A stretch of DNA of 64,000 nt from Clostridium bowmanii (GCF_018861315.1 NZ_JAHLDL010000016.1:36446-100445); one strand, 5' to 3'. Counted from the first letter of the stretch, positions 8,260 through 17,981 are shown. Notes: generated from the sequence alone by a model not told the origin. Made by a program: numbers and translations.

Positions 8260-8835
8260 ATGTTTCACTGCTTAATTATGATTATGCCTTGAAGAATGAG
8301 ACATGCAAGGGGTCAGAAGGTGTTGATAGGTATGGAAAGTAGATTTGATGATGGATAGGTGAATTCTTTTGCAGTGAATTTCTATGAAGTTTTGCAGTGA
8401 ACTAAAAAAGAGAAGAACATCTTCTAAAATGTTCCTCTCCTATTTTCTAATTTCATTATTCTTTGTAAGTTTATGATAGGTTCATCACCAGTTTTTAGTT
8501 ATATTGTATACTAATTTTAGATGAAAATAAAAGCCACCATACCAAAAGATATGATGACTTCTACTGTATATTTAGTTATTTGATTTCTATATAATTTCCA
8601 CAACATGGTTTGTGGAGTAGTCAGTGATAGGCTCTGGCTTTAGTTGTAATTGATGTATCTGATGTGATTGTTTTGAAATATTGTGGATTTGTATTTTAAA
8701 AATAGAGAAGGACAGATCCACAACTGCCCTTCCCACATTATTATTGTTTAATTCCACTCAAGTTCAAATTCTTTATTTTGATACCTCTCGAGTTACCTCT
8801 GAAAATATTTGAGAATTAGTTGAGTTTGACTTCAG
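8260..8835 (-). other. Multi-hairpin 3' region of the surface-protein gene, copy A
   Basis: No gene was found. It holds a run of stem-loops: 8404-8438 (GAACAT arms, T-run on minus strand), 8527-8562 (AAGTCATCATA / TGGTGGCTT followed by TTATTTT), 8597-8616 (TCCACAA / TTGTGGA) and 8706-8733 (GAAGGGCAG / CTGTCCTTC). Bases 8370-8620 are nearly identical to 24546-24805, more so than the neighbouring coding sequence. It may be a stacked terminator, an mRNA-stabilising 3' end, or a tract used in recombination. Confidence 0.6.
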
Positions 8836-10845
8836 TTATTTTATTATTGTAGCAGTTATTGTTTGACCAACTGCTGAATTACCATTAGCATCTACAACTT
8901 CTGTAGTACCTTTCTTTATAGTTATAGTTACAACATCAGTATCCTTAACTATAAAGTTTCCTGTTACTGGAGCTACTGTAAATGTTTTTCCTTGAGTTAC
9001 TATTGATGGTGCGCCAACCGTTACTACAGTTCCATTAACTTTTACTTCTAAGTCATCAGTTGCATTAAATGTTTCAGCGGCTCCACCATATGTGCTTTCA
9101 TTAAATTTTACTGTTATTTGATTTGGAGCTGTTACTTCTGCTGCTGCTATTGGTGTAACATTTTCAAGTAATCCAGCAACTGCTTGATCAAATACCTTTA
9201 CAGCATTACCATCTATATCTTTAATTCCACTTATTTGTATTTGGTATGCGCCATTATATTGGATTATAGCTGGCAATAATGTTAATTTTACATGTGTATC
9301 ATCGCCTGTAAATACAGCCTTACTTGCTATAACTTTTCCATCTACCTTATAGTTATTTACATTTAATGCTGTAACTCTATCCAAACTATTATCAAAATCA
9401 ACTACTATAACATTAGGATCTACTGTGTTAGGATTTACAGTAGTTACAGTAGTTTCTGCTGTAGTTGCTTTAATCTCAAAAGATACATTTGTATCCTTTA
9501 ATGAATTTGGTGTAGCAGCAGTATCAGCTACAATACTTCCTATTTTAGCTGTGTAAGTTCCAGGTAGTAAAGCTTGAAGACCTGCTGCATTTCCATCAAC
9601 ATCATCTGCATTAATTCCAATTGCATCTGTAACTGTATCATTATTTAAATCTAAAGCTTTTAAGTTTGCATTCGTTACATCAGTTACAGTAACATCTGAC
9701 TGTTCAACTCCATCAGCATCTATATAGTTCAATGTTAATGTGCTACCTGCTGTAATAGTTACAGCTTTATCAACAGGGAATACTACATAATTTGTTCCAC
9801 CAATATTTTTTAATTGACCTACTGTGCTTGTTAATGATGGATTAGTTGCTGCGAAAGTTAACATTGAAGTCTTAGTTGAATCAGCTGGTGTAGTTGGATT
9901 TCCAGTCACATCTTGGAAATCTGAAACTGTTATTGTGTGTAATCCAACTGTTAAATCAGTATTAGTATTAAGAGCTTTCATGTTAACTATAAATGTTTTA
10001 TTATCAAGGGTAGTAACATTAGCTGTAACTACATAAGCTGCTAATCCACCATCGATTTTAACTTTAAAGTATTTACCAAGTGCTGGTCCACTAGTAGAAT
10101 CCTTTAGAGCCTCTGAGAACTCAACTTTCATCTGTGAAAGATTTATAGGAGTCATTGCAACTACTGTTGGTGCAACAGCATCTGCTGCTAGTGTAAATGA
10201 CTGTACTGTTGGATTTGGTGTTACTAAATTTCCTGCAAAATCTACTAAGCTTGTAGTTACTATCTTATATGTCTTTGCTTTAGTTAATGATCCTACATTT
10301 ATTGTTACTGATTTTTTATCTAATGAAACAATGTATTCAGCATTTGTTAATGTTGTTAATACATCTTTGTCATTATATACTTTAATAGCTGCAAGAGCTG
10401 CAGTTCCATTAGCTAAGTTTACTTTTTCGCTAAATGTAAGTTTAACTGTACTAGCATCTTTTAATTCTGGTGTTGCAATAGTAGGTCTAACAGCATCAAC
10501 TAAAGATACCAATCCTTCATATGCTTTAGCTAGTGCCTTACCATTAGCATCTAATATATTAGTATTTGCTGTAACAACATAGTTTGTTGCTGTTGAAGTT
10601 AAAGCAGTACTATTGTTTAGTGTTAAAATAACTGTTTTACCATCTGCATTAAGCTCAGCAGCATCAATTGTAAGAGGTGATCCTGCTACTGGAGTAATGC
10701 CATAATTTGTTTCATTTTGAGCAGTTGTAGCATCTACTGAAGAATTAAATACAACTTTTACTTCTGTAGCGTTAATCGCACTAAGCCAACCAAAAATGTT
10801 CCAATATTTGTATACCTGAAACCTGGTCATATCAATGCTTCCCAA
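8836..10845 (-). pseudogene. Surface protein Ig-like cassette lacking signal peptide
   Basis: An open frame of about 660 codons made of Big/SbsA-type Ig-like repeats (blocks such as ATEVKVVFNSSVD, ASTVKLTFSEKV, LSQMKVEFSEALKD). It has no signal peptide, no CWB2 repeats and no convincing binding site; the first frame codon is TTG. Homology to the intact gene at 25002-27566 begins exactly at the bases encoding SAINAT (10765-10784), and the ~20 residues before it are unrelated. I read it as a 5'-truncated gene or a silent cassette. The long open frame suggests the loss is recent or that the sequence is kept as a donor. Confidence 0.75.
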
Positions 10846-10963
10846 TGTTAGTAATTTTCACTATTGTTCAAATATTATTAGAATATTATTAGTTTCACTA
10901 ATAATTAGGTTTCTAATATTAATTTTTATATAGTTATTCTATAGTATTCTTGTAACATTTAGC

Positions 10964-10998
10964 GAAAAAAAATAACAGCAACCTTAATCGCTGTTATT
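10964..10998 (-). terminator. Terminator downstream of doc
   Basis: Arms AATAACAGC and GCTGTTATT with a T-run on the minus strand (A-run at 10965-10972). A sister hairpin with the same loop core (ACCTTAATC) lies at 11790-11817. Confidence 0.75.
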
Positions 10999-11070
10999 TA
11001 TCAATCATTACTAATGCATTTAGCACATAGAGTTATTTTTCTATGATATCTCAAAATACTTTTTCCAATA

Positions 11071-11445
11071 TTACAAATGTCTTCGAATCCAATCCTCAAT
11101 ATTCTCTTTTAAATATTCTTTTTGTGCAATTTTTAATCCCAATTCAACTAATTCGCTTTGATTATATTTTAATTTAATATTACTCAACTTGCACAAAACT
11201 CCCATCAAAGTAATTCCTAATCTTTTATTACCATCTATCATTGAATGATTATTTATTACTGAATATGCTATAGATGATATTTTTGTTATATCATCATCAT
11301 ATAATTCACACCCATCGAAAGTTTGAAATGCATTCTCCAACGCACTTTTCAATAATTCAATATCTCTTATTCCATGGCTGCCACCAGACGCATTTATAAG
11401 CATTTCATGAATTTCTAGCACTTCATTAATTTCAAGCTTTATCAT
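11071..11445 (-). CDS. doc: Doc-family toxin (Fic fold)
   Basis: A 124-aa death-on-curing type protein. The Fic/Doc core is NNHSMIDGNKRLGITL near residues 67-82, fitting the HxxxDxNKR form of Doc, with a conserved SGGSHGIRD segment near residue 20. Doc proteins phosphorylate elongation factor Tu and stop translation, and are held in check by a small antitoxin. The start overlaps the stop of the upstream antitoxin gene as ATGA. Location on an element between repeated modules fits an addiction role. Confidence 0.85.
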   Translation of the reverse strand: MIKLEINEVLEIHEMLINASGGSHGIRDIELLKSALENAFQTFDGCELYDDDITKISSIAYSVINNHSMIDGNKRLGITLMGVLCKLSNIKLKYNQSELVELGLKIAQKEYLKENIEDWIRRHL

Positions 11446-11615
11446 TTTGCAAGCTCCTTTAGTGCTTCTATATTATCATTAATAAAATCTTCTGCAATCT
11501 TTAAATGTTCTTTCTTTTCCTTTGATTTAACAAATTCTATAAAATCAATTATTTCCGCTTGTTTAGCTTCTGATAATTTTTGTACTTCCTCATATATCTT
11601 ATCTGCTAATGACAT
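11442..11615 (-). CDS. Antitoxin of the Doc module, 57 aa (DUF2281-like)
   Basis: The product starts MSLADKIYEEVQKLSEAKQ and contains IIDFIEFVKSKEKKEH, close to DUF2281/VapB-like antitoxins. The start at 11615 follows GAGGTG seven bases upstream. Its TGA overlaps the doc ATG, the usual order of antitoxin before toxin. The C-terminal helix-rich part (DFINDNIEALKELAK) would be the toxin-binding segment. It was not in the set of long frames and was read directly. Confidence 0.75.
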   Translation of the reverse strand: MSLADKIYEEVQKLSEAKQAEIIDFIEFVKSKEKKEHLKIAEDFINDNIEALKELAK

Positions 11616-11677
11616 TCATATTCACCTCTTTAATTTCTATAATATCTATAATAGTATTATACCATGATTTTTGCCTA

Positions 11678-11785
11678 TTAAACATAAAATATTCTGTCTT
11701 TTCTATTTGGATTACATTGCACTTTTTCCTTCAATGCCTCCTTAGATAGTCCTACTACAATTTCAGCCTTTAGATCATGACTCAT
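11678..11785 (-). other. Short open frame without binding site
   Basis: A 35-codon frame starting MSHDLKAEIVVGLSKEALK lies just after the terminator T-run of the upstream gene. It lacks a Shine-Dalgarno. It may be a gene remnant; nothing recognisable. Confidence 0.25.
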
Positions 11786-11817
11786 AAAAAATAGCAGCGA
11801 CCTTAATCACTGCTGTT
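11786..11817 (-). terminator. Terminator of the 261-aa gene
   Basis: Arms AACAGCAG and CTGCTATT on the minus strand followed by TTTTT. Confidence 0.75.
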
Positions 11818-11829
11818 CATACTGATATA

Positions 11830-12615
11830 TTAAGCATTTAGCATTGCACTTGCCCTATGGCTATACCCATACTTATTAAAGAATTCTATTAACGCTACCT
11901 CTAATACTTGCCTTTGTGTTACATGCTTTTCACTAGAAAATTCTTTAAGTAACATTTTTAAACTACTCATCATTGATGCAGATAATACAGTTGTTATTCC
12001 TGGAAGTAAATATGTTGGTATACATTGTGCCTGCTTCTCTGGGTTAAAGTTTTCCATTTCCCTATCATTATTACTCTGTAGCATCTTTAGCAGCGGTAGG
12101 TATTGGTTAATGTCTATTCCACCTACTACACCCAATACATTCAACTCCTCCAATTGCTGCTCAATTGGTTCTTTAGGTATATCTTTCGTTGGCTCATTAT
12201 CTTCCACTTTTCCAGTTTTCATTATATAATTACCTTTTTCGCTATCCCATGAACAGTTATTCCTTTTCATATATTCTGCCATCTCAACATGAGTCCTAAA
12301 TTCAGCCTTATTAGCTACTTCTAGCATATCTTCTAACCCACTATCAAATAGTGCTATTACTTTTCCTACTCTAGTACCAGCTATTTTTACTTTGTTTAAC
12401 CTATCCTCAAAGGCTAGTTTAGGAACTTCAACTTCATAGTTGTGAATTTTGCCATTCCATTTCCAATTCTTTCTTCTCATGTACATGTCTAAGCCCTTGT
12501 AGTCCTTATAACCAAGTTCTAATGATATTTCCTCCCTTCTCTTACCCTCAGCTAAGCCTCTTAAGATCCTAGTTATTTTATCATCATATATAGGTTTTAT
12601 TAATGCTTCCCCCAT
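11830..12615 (-). CDS. Hypothetical DNA-binding-like protein, 261 aa
   Basis: No family recognised. The N-terminal ~60 residues (RILRGLAEGKRREEISLELG then a basic MYMRRKNWKWNG) resemble a helix-turn-helix with a basic tail. A middle linker is rich in Glu and Pro, and the C-terminal ~60 residues (VTQRQVLEVALIEFFNKYGY) look like a helical dimerisation or ribbon-helix-helix segment. It starts 20 bases after the recombinase stop at 12636 and shares its direction, so it may help that recombinase or control the element. The start follows GAAGGGGTGTAATAGTA. Confidence 0.6.
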   Translation of the reverse strand: MGEALIKPIYDDKITRILRGLAEGKRREEISLELGYKDYKGLDMYMRRKNWKWNGKIHNYEVEVPKLAFEDRLNKVKIAGTRVGKVIALFDSGLEDMLEVANKAEFRTHVEMAEYMKRNNCSWDSEKGNYIMKTGKVEDNEPTKDIPKEPIEQQLEELNVLGVVGGIDINQYLPLLKMLQSNNDREMENFNPEKQAQCIPTYLLPGITTVLSASMMSSLKMLLKEFSSEKHVTQRQVLEVALIEFFNKYGYSHRASAMLNA

Positions 12616-12635
12616 TACTATTACACCCCTTCTTT

Positions 12636-13499
12636 TTATATTTCGTTTACTGCTGCTCTTAGCTCATTATTATTAGTATGCATATAGACTGATGTTACTC
12701 TAACGTCTGCATGTCCCAATAGTTTCTGTATTTTAACTATATTTACATTTTTTAACACCAGGCGAGATGCGAAGCTATGACGAAGTGAGTGACAAGACAC
12801 AGATTTCTCCCACCCTAGCCTTTTAACTGCCTTGTTTATCTCTGAATTAATATATTGTGAAGATAGCTTACCTGATTTCTTTGTAGCAAAGAAATTTTCA
12901 CTACTTACCTTTGGTCTTTTATTCTTAAGATAATCTGTTAGGATTTCATTTAGTTTGTCATTAATAGGAATATCTCTATCTTTATTACCTTTCCCAGCTA
13001 TAACATGTATTACTCCCTTTTCAAGATCCACCTCTTTCAATTTTAAGTTTGTACATTCTGATACTCTCATGCCTGTGTTGTACATTGTATTTACAGCTAT
13101 TGCTATTATTTCAACATATATTTCATCTACTAAGGTGTTAACTTCATCATCTACAAGATATGTTCTTTCTTTTCTCTTGAACTTAATTGTATCAATGCTT
13201 AATGTAATATTTCTATCTACTAATTCCTTCTTATAGCAGTATTTATAGAAAGCTCTTAGTATATTAAGGCTTATACTTCTGCTCGATGCTGCTAATCCAT
13301 TAATTTGCTGGGACTTCAAGTACTCCTCTAAATTGTTTAGCTTTATATCATTGAGATATGGAGGGAAATTAAACCTTGCCTGTTGGTATCTCTGGAACTT
13401 ATTTAATTCTTTCATGTACCCTTTTACGGTTTCACCACTTTTCTCTGTATATATTAGATTTTCCTTATACTCAGCAATTGTTGACTTTAAAGTTATCAT
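12636..13499 (-). CDS. Tyrosine recombinase, XerC/D-like
   Basis: A 287-aa integrase distinct from the 301-aa pair. The core-binding domain covers about residues 1-90. The catalytic domain shows MYNTGMRVSECTNLK (Arg), GKGNKDRDIPI (Lys), CHSLRHSFASRL (HxxR), LLGHADVRVTSVYMH (His, Tyr near residue 275). All catalytic residues are present. It is probably the integrase or resolvase of the plasmid-like middle segment. It precedes the 261-aa gene as a likely two-gene operon. Confidence 0.9.
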   Translation of the reverse strand: MITLKSTIAEYKENLIYTEKSGETVKGYMKELNKFQRYQQARFNFPPYLNDIKLNNLEEYLKSQQINGLAASSRSISLNILRAFYKYCYKKELVDRNITLSIDTIKFKRKERTYLVDDEVNTLVDEIYVEIIAIAVNTMYNTGMRVSECTNLKLKEVDLEKGVIHVIAGKGNKDRDIPINDKLNEILTDYLKNKRPKVSSENFFATKKSGKLSSQYINSEINKAVKRLGWEKSVSCHSLRHSFASRLVLKNVNIVKIQKLLGHADVRVTSVYMHTNNNELRAAVNEI

Positions 13500-13869
13500 A
13501 GTATCTCTTCCTTTCTTTATCTATATCATTTCTATAATATATAACTCAAAATTCATTTGTAACTATTTGTCATTATTGGGTATGTTGTTTACTGTTTCCC
13601 TATGCTAAGTAGGGAATTGAGATTGTATTAGGGACTCGTTAATCGCTGATTTTACTAACTTCTAAGCAGCTATTCCCTAATGCCCTATTATTTAAAAACT
13701 ACTACCTATATACCTACGAGTTATTTGCTAGAAACGATTTGCACTTAACGCTACTTGTTACATGTTACTTATATCGTTAATGAGCCTTACCGCTACAACA
13801 TGATTTATGTTACTAAGTACCTATTTGATGATACAGTTTATGTTATTCCCTTTTGTTCTTTCTTCTTTT

Positions 13870-13984
13870 GTATCCACTTTTGCTGTTTTGTTTGTGGAGA
13901 TGGTGCCTCCGATTCCTTTTGTTGAGTGGCTGCATTCCTTCTCCCGTTCCTTGTTTGCTGAGGATTTCCTAGGAAAAACCGTTG
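13870..13984 (-). repeat. Degenerate ~115-bp repeat, copy 1
   Basis: The plus strand reads from TATCCACTTTTGCTG through GGAGATGGTGCCTC to CCTTGTTTGCTGAGG. It aligns over about 115 bases with copy 2 at 14073-14187. The spacing of 203 bases is not a multiple of three, so frames are not kept and the element is unlikely to be coding. Confidence 0.65.
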
Positions 13985-14072
13985 AGAAAAGCTTTCTTTA
14001 CCTTTTTCCTGCCTTTTGATTCTGCTGCTGTATTCGAATTTTCTCTTTTCTTTATGCCGCCATTCCCTGACC

Positions 14073-14187
14073 TGCATCCACTTTTGCTGCTTTGTTTATT
14101 GAGATGGTGCCTCTGATTACTTTTGATGCGTGGCTACATTCCTTCTCTTGCTCCTTGTTTGGCTATCGTCTTTCCTGGAAATCTGCT
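14073..14187 (-). repeat. Degenerate ~115-bp repeat, copy 2
   Basis: The plus strand reads CATCCACTTTTGCTGC, then GAGATGGTGCCTCTGATT, then CTCCTTGTTTGGC. A weaker third copy of the distal part (GCGGCTATGCCTTTCCTTGC) is at about 18190-18260, beyond the DUF927-acidic protein genes. Confidence 0.65.
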
Positions 14188-14323
14188 CAGAATCCAGCTC
14201 CCTCCTTTTGTTTGGACACTGCCTCTACCATTGTGGATTTTTTTAGTTGTATGCTGCAAGCCCTTCCGTTGCTCGTTGCTTGGCAACGAGCATCCCTTTC
14301 TCGTACCTTTTGCAACTTAATTG

Positions 14324-16138
14324 CTACATGTCGCCCATTTTATCTATATCATCTAGTTCTACTGGACTTACTTCTTCTTCTATCATCTTAGCTACACTCT
14401 CTTGGTTAATTTTAATTACATAGCATTTTGTGTCTGGGATACTATTTATGTGCCTCTTTCTATATGTTTTACCTGTTTCACAATCTAGCAGCCCCTTTTC
14501 TTTCCATTTTTTTATTACAACTTTTGGCTCGTTAAAACCATTCTCTGTCAGTATTTTCTCTAATACACTTGCAATTACCACTATTTGCATTGGACCGTTT
14601 TTATTAAATCCCTTACGCTCAATGACTCCCCAAGTTTCTTTATCATATGATGGTGTAGATAGTGTTTTGTTATATTCGTAATGTACACCGAATTTTGATT
14701 TATTTTGAGCTATCTTTTCCATTAGAATACCTAATGCCTTAGTTGCAATGTCTTTATCATCAGCTAATTCAATTTCATTATCAATGAGCATTTTTTCTAT
14801 TCCACTTATATTTAGATCCATTCCCATTAGCTTCTTCATTATTTCAGCTGTTGCAGTTATTAGAGCGAATTTACCTGCTATTCTGTCCTTAAGCTGACTC
14901 TCTGGTATATCTTTCTTTAGACGTTCTGCACATGTATCATACACTTTCCTTACTTTATCTTTTCCACATCGCATTAGATATCTTGCAAATATACTTCCGT
15001 AATGACCATAGTTTGCTATTACTGTTCTTTTTATTAAATCAGAATGAGCTGCATCTTTTGTCCATGTTATGTTCCCAAATTCAAATAGTCTTGCCCTAAT
15101 GCCTGTGTACTCACTGCTTTTACTCGTTAATGAATTTTCACCTGTTGAGATAATGGTAGTCCTCCATACTTTCGGGTCTTTAATCTTACAGTTTTTACTC
15201 AACCTAAGTTTGTTCTTACCTGATGTTAATGAGTAGATTATACTTGTCAAATCTTTAATGGTACACATACTTGATTCATCGAATAGTATTGGTACACCTA
15301 TATTTCCACCCATGCTTTCATGCATAGCATTTCCTGTAGCATTCCATGTCATGAACAGCCCTTTTTCTGTTTGGTTGGGTGAACCAAATGCCGATATTGC
15401 AAGCATTGCAGCAGTAGTTTTCCCTTTACTGCTATCACTATATATGTGAATTAATGGACTTTCCATCCCTAGATCATTGCCTAAGTATCCTACTAGTGCA
15501 GCTGAAAATCCTATTACTAAAGCTAGTTCCAATTCAACATTTCCTATTACACTGCTTTTCACCATATCCATCCACACTTTACCACTACCCTTAGGCTTTA
15601 TTAGCAGTTCCCCCTCATAGGTGGATTCAAAGTCATCTGCTTTTTTAGCTGCTAGCGTTTTGTAATGATTGTAGTACAACTTATCATTGTAGTATCTAAA
15701 ACCCAAATTAGAGTAGCTATATGTTTTAGGAGCAAATTCTCTTTCATTCCTTAGATGCTTTATTAGTGCCTTTGCATTTATTTCGTTAACATCTAATCCC
15801 TTATCCAACAGATTCATTATCTTATTTTTAGATGCAATCTCACCTAATTCTACGCTGATATCTTTTGTATCATATCCATCATCAACAGTTAACACAGCTC
15901 TCATCTCCTCAGTATCAATATTTTCATTTATCTCTTTTACTGTGGAATAGTTTGATACTTCCGTATATACAACATTTCCACTATTTTTGTCCATATGCCA
16001 TGTGCACACTTTATCACCATATAGCACTACATCCTGATGACGGCTTTTGATTACTTTCTTGGTAATAACACTATTACTATTTTTACTTTTATTGCTATTG
16101 CCCTTATATGTTAACTCCTTCATTTCTTGAAATGACAT
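14324..16138 (-). CDS. DUF927 domain ATPase (plasmid/phage primase-helicase like)
   Basis: A 604-aa protein. The N-terminal ~170 residues are variable. The DUF927 ATPase covers about 170-450, with Walker A SDSSKGKTTAAML, Walker B VPILFDESS and IISTGENSL in the sensor region. DUF927 proteins are found with primase or replication functions of phages and mobile elements. The C-terminal ~100 residues (VVIKKWKEKGLL) look like a winged helix. It is next to an acidic 282-aa protein and near a Rep-like gene, which supports a role in replication of an integrated element. It starts MSFQEMKEL at 16138. Confidence 0.8.
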   Translation of the reverse strand: MSFQEMKELTYKGNSNKSKNSNSVITKKVIKSRHQDVVLYGDKVCTWHMDKNSGNVVYTEVSNYSTVKEINENIDTEEMRAVLTVDDGYDTKDISVELGEIASKNKIMNLLDKGLDVNEINAKALIKHLRNEREFAPKTYSYSNLGFRYYNDKLYYNHYKTLAAKKADDFESTYEGELLIKPKGSGKVWMDMVKSSVIGNVELELALVIGFSAALVGYLGNDLGMESPLIHIYSDSSKGKTTAAMLAISAFGSPNQTEKGLFMTWNATGNAMHESMGGNIGVPILFDESSMCTIKDLTSIIYSLTSGKNKLRLSKNCKIKDPKVWRTTIISTGENSLTSKSSEYTGIRARLFEFGNITWTKDAAHSDLIKRTVIANYGHYGSIFARYLMRCGKDKVRKVYDTCAERLKKDIPESQLKDRIAGKFALITATAEIMKKLMGMDLNISGIEKMLIDNEIELADDKDIATKALGILMEKIAQNKSKFGVHYEYNKTLSTPSYDKETWGVIERKGFNKNGPMQIVVIASVLEKILTENGFNEPKVVIKKWKEKGLLDCETGKTYRKRHINSIPDTKCYVIKINQESVAKMIEEEVSPVELDDIDKMGDM

Positions 16139-16211
16139 GCTTAACTCCCCCTATTATCAACCTTATTTAGTTTGGGAGATGCAATCTACACCAGCATCCC
16201 CCATGTTTTTA

Positions 16212-17060
16212 CTATTTCATAGTTATTATTGCAACAACTTTATCACCGCTCATTTTGTACTCAACTTCATGGAAGGTAATACACACTCTATCTGTAAAAT
16301 CCAAGTCAAACTTTTTAGTTATTGCTTTTATTAAATCTACTTTGTATATAATTCCTTTGTATATAATTCCTTTTAATACAACTTCAGATGTAACCTTCTT
16401 CTTTGGTTTATTTCTACATATTTTAAACGCATTTTCACTATTGGGTAATGTTGCTGAGATCGCAATCTTATCAGCACTAAGCTGTATTCTTACAGCTTTT
16501 GGGTTTCCTATTTCTTTCATTACGCATTTAGCAATCTCAAGCCTTTTACATTTTTTTGAATTTACTACTGTCAAAACACCAGGTTCTGTGATATCTCTGC
16601 CGTATGTCTCAGCTTCTTCTTCTTCAAATTCGCTACCATCAAACTCTTCCAGTTCTTTTTTTTCTACTTCTGTATCTTGCTCCTCTACTGTTTCATTTTG
16701 ATTCTCAGGTTCTTTTATTCCCAATTCTTTAGCAATTGGTTCCGCAATATCGCCTTCACTCTCTGATGTTTCTCCTTCTTCGAACTCATCTTCATCATCT
16801 TCTTGATTGTCATTATCTAACTCTAAATCTTCTTCTTCCAACTCTAGATCTTCCTCATCCAACTCTAACTCTTCCTCTTCCATCTCCTCTTGATCTTCCA
16901 GATTGTATTCGTCTTCTTCAGTTTCCTGAGAATCATACTCTCCATCGTCCAACTCTTCTTCTGATTCAACATCTGAGTCAATTTCCATTTCACTCTCTTC
17001 AAGCATTGCCTCTTGCTCTACCTCTAATTGTTCGTTATTGATTATCTTTTTCTTTGCCAT
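16212..17060 (-). CDS. Highly acidic protein, 282 aa
   Basis: The first ~165 residues are dominated by Glu and Asp (for example EEEELELDEEDLELEEEDLE) and are probably disordered. The last ~115 residues form a basic, folded-looking domain (AKCVMKEIGNPKAVRIQLS, then KKVTSEVVLKG). No family recognised. The start MAKKK at 17060 has AAGGAG ten bases upstream. An in-frame 15-bp tandem duplication gives GIIYKGIIYK (16341-16370). The acidic part could mimic DNA or bind a basic partner; this is inference. The gene follows a duplicated promoter region. Confidence 0.65.
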   Translation of the reverse strand: MAKKKIINNEQLEVEQEAMLEESEMEIDSDVESEEELDDGEYDSQETEEDEYNLEDQEEMEEEELELDEEDLELEEEDLELDNDNQEDDEDEFEEGETSESEGDIAEPIAKELGIKEPENQNETVEEQDTEVEKKELEEFDGSEFEEEEAETYGRDITEPGVLTVVNSKKCKRLEIAKCVMKEIGNPKAVRIQLSADKIAISATLPNSENAFKICRNKPKKKVTSEVVLKGIIYKGIIYKVDLIKAITKKFDLDFTDRVCITFHEVEYKMSGDKVVAIITMK

Positions 17061-17114
17061 TAATAACACGCTCCTTCTTCTTAATAACTAGAGTATACTA
17101 AATTTCTATACAAT

Positions 17115-17128
17115 CTAATACGTATCAG
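17115..17128. promoter_or_regulatory. Candidate operator palindrome, unit 1
   Basis: CTAATACGTATCAG is a 14-base inverted repeat with one mismatched pair, about 60 bases upstream of the acidic-protein start and near a TATACT box. An identical copy is at 17260-17273. Confidence 0.5.
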
Positions 17129-17259
17129 TTATTGATAAAATCGCTATTTGTATACGCAAACACATGTTCTGACCCTCGTCACCGATTATTACTCTTTTTG
17201 CCATTAATAACACACTCCTTTTTCTTGAATAACTAGAGTATACTAAATTTCAATACAAT

Positions 17260-17273
17260 CTAATACGTATCAG
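17260..17273. promoter_or_regulatory. Candidate operator palindrome, unit 2
   Basis: Same 14 bases as at 17115-17128, carried by the second unit of the tandem duplication. Confidence 0.5.
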
Positions 17274-17328
17274 TTATTGATGAAAGTGCTATTTTTATAC
17301 GCAAACACATGTTCTATTTATAGGCAAA

Positions 17329-17364
17329 GTTAAAGAGCAGAATCTCTTCTGCTCTTTAGTTAAC
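17329..17364. terminator. Terminator after the 204-aa gene
   Basis: GTTAAAGAGCAGA and TCTGCTCTTTAGTTAAC form a long stem just beyond the stop at 17367; T-runs flank both sides, so it may act in both directions. Confidence 0.75.
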
Positions 17365-17366
17365 TT

Positions 17367-17981
17367 TTATTTTTCATTTCCTGTTTTTTTACTCCATTCT
17401 TCATCACTCATTTTCTTAACGAATTCATTCATCTGTTTAACTTTTTTCATCACCGCTTCATGATAAAATTCGCAATAGAGTACTATTCTATCTTCTGGTG
17501 ATGTTGAACGTATACTATTAAAATTTCTGTTTATCTCCTCCAAGAGCTGTTGTTCCATTATGTAAGTTACATCTTTAGTATTATAGAACATTCCTTGTAT
17601 TGAAGCTAAATCTTCAACATTGAGTTCTTCTACATTTTCACCAAACATAAGTCTATTTATTTCTGCTTTCTTAGAATAGAGCTTTGTGAGAAACTCTTTT
17701 GTTTCTTCAGTACTTTTATTATCAAACATCTTAAAATGATTAAGCATAAGACTCCAGTTTGTCTTTTTACTTAGAGGGATATCATAATTTCGTTTTGCTT
17801 TAAATTCGCTCTTATCAATACCTAGCATCGTGCACAGTTCACCAAAATTTTTCAGTATTTTTTTATATGCGTAGTCTTCATCATAATAATCTATTGGGTA
17901 TATTTCCTTTGCTAACTGTTTCAAAGAAATATAGCCTTCTTTACCACTTGCTTTACTAGAAAAAATATCATTTGCTTCCAT
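17367..17981 (-). CDS. Hypothetical protein, 204 aa
   Basis: Function not recognised. A soluble Lys/Glu-rich protein starting MEANDIFSSKASGKEGYIS. The N-terminal part (YISLKQLAKEIYPIDYY) could hold a small DNA-binding fold. The middle and C-terminal parts are helical (EEINRNFNSIRS, EAVMKKVKQMNEFVKKM). It is the farthest upstream gene of the minus-strand set 11830-17981 and divergent from the Rep-like pair at 18791-19778. Its own terminator separates it from the acidic-protein gene. Confidence 0.6.
   Translation of the reverse strand: MEANDIFSSKASGKEGYISLKQLAKEIYPIDYYDEDYAYKKILKNFGELCTMLGIDKSEFKAKRNYDIPLSKKTNWSLMLNHFKMFDNKSTEETKEFLTKLYSKKAEINRLMFGENVEELNVEDLASIQGMFYNTKDVTYIMEQQLLEEINRNFNSIRSTSPEDRIVLYCEFYHEAVMKKVKQMNEFVKKMSDEEWSKKTGNEK

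Larger units (their letters stand above)
13500..14323. other. Gene-poor region with repeated purine-rich element
   Basis: No convincing gene. Several overlapping open frames on both strands are explained by biased composition (C/T-rich plus strand). It contains two ~115-bp repeats (separate entry). Bases 13560-13860 hold mixed sequence with short partial palindromes but no clear iterons. An origin or regulatory RNA is possible but not shown. Confidence 0.4.
17056..17315 (-). repeat. Tandem duplication of the promoter/start region of the acidic-protein gene
   Basis: Unit 1 (17056-17170) and unit 2 (17200-17315) are near identical, from the start codon and Shine-Dalgarno to about 115 bases upstream. 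Unit 2 carries its own ATG (about 17204) with a binding site, giving a short frame MAKRVIIGDEGQNMCLR that ends at TAG after 29 codons. Each unit holds the palindrome CTGATACGTATTAG and a TATACT -10-like box. Confidence 0.8.

Noticed and set aside
10846..10963. Hidden signal-peptide exon upstream of the truncated surface gene
   Set aside because: All frames upstream of 10845 on the minus strand meet stops quickly and none encodes a signal peptide.
13838..14077. Open frame on the minus strand rich in Lys and Gln
   Set aside because: It lies across a non-coding repeat whose second copy is out of frame, has no binding site and has biased composition that keeps frames open by chance.
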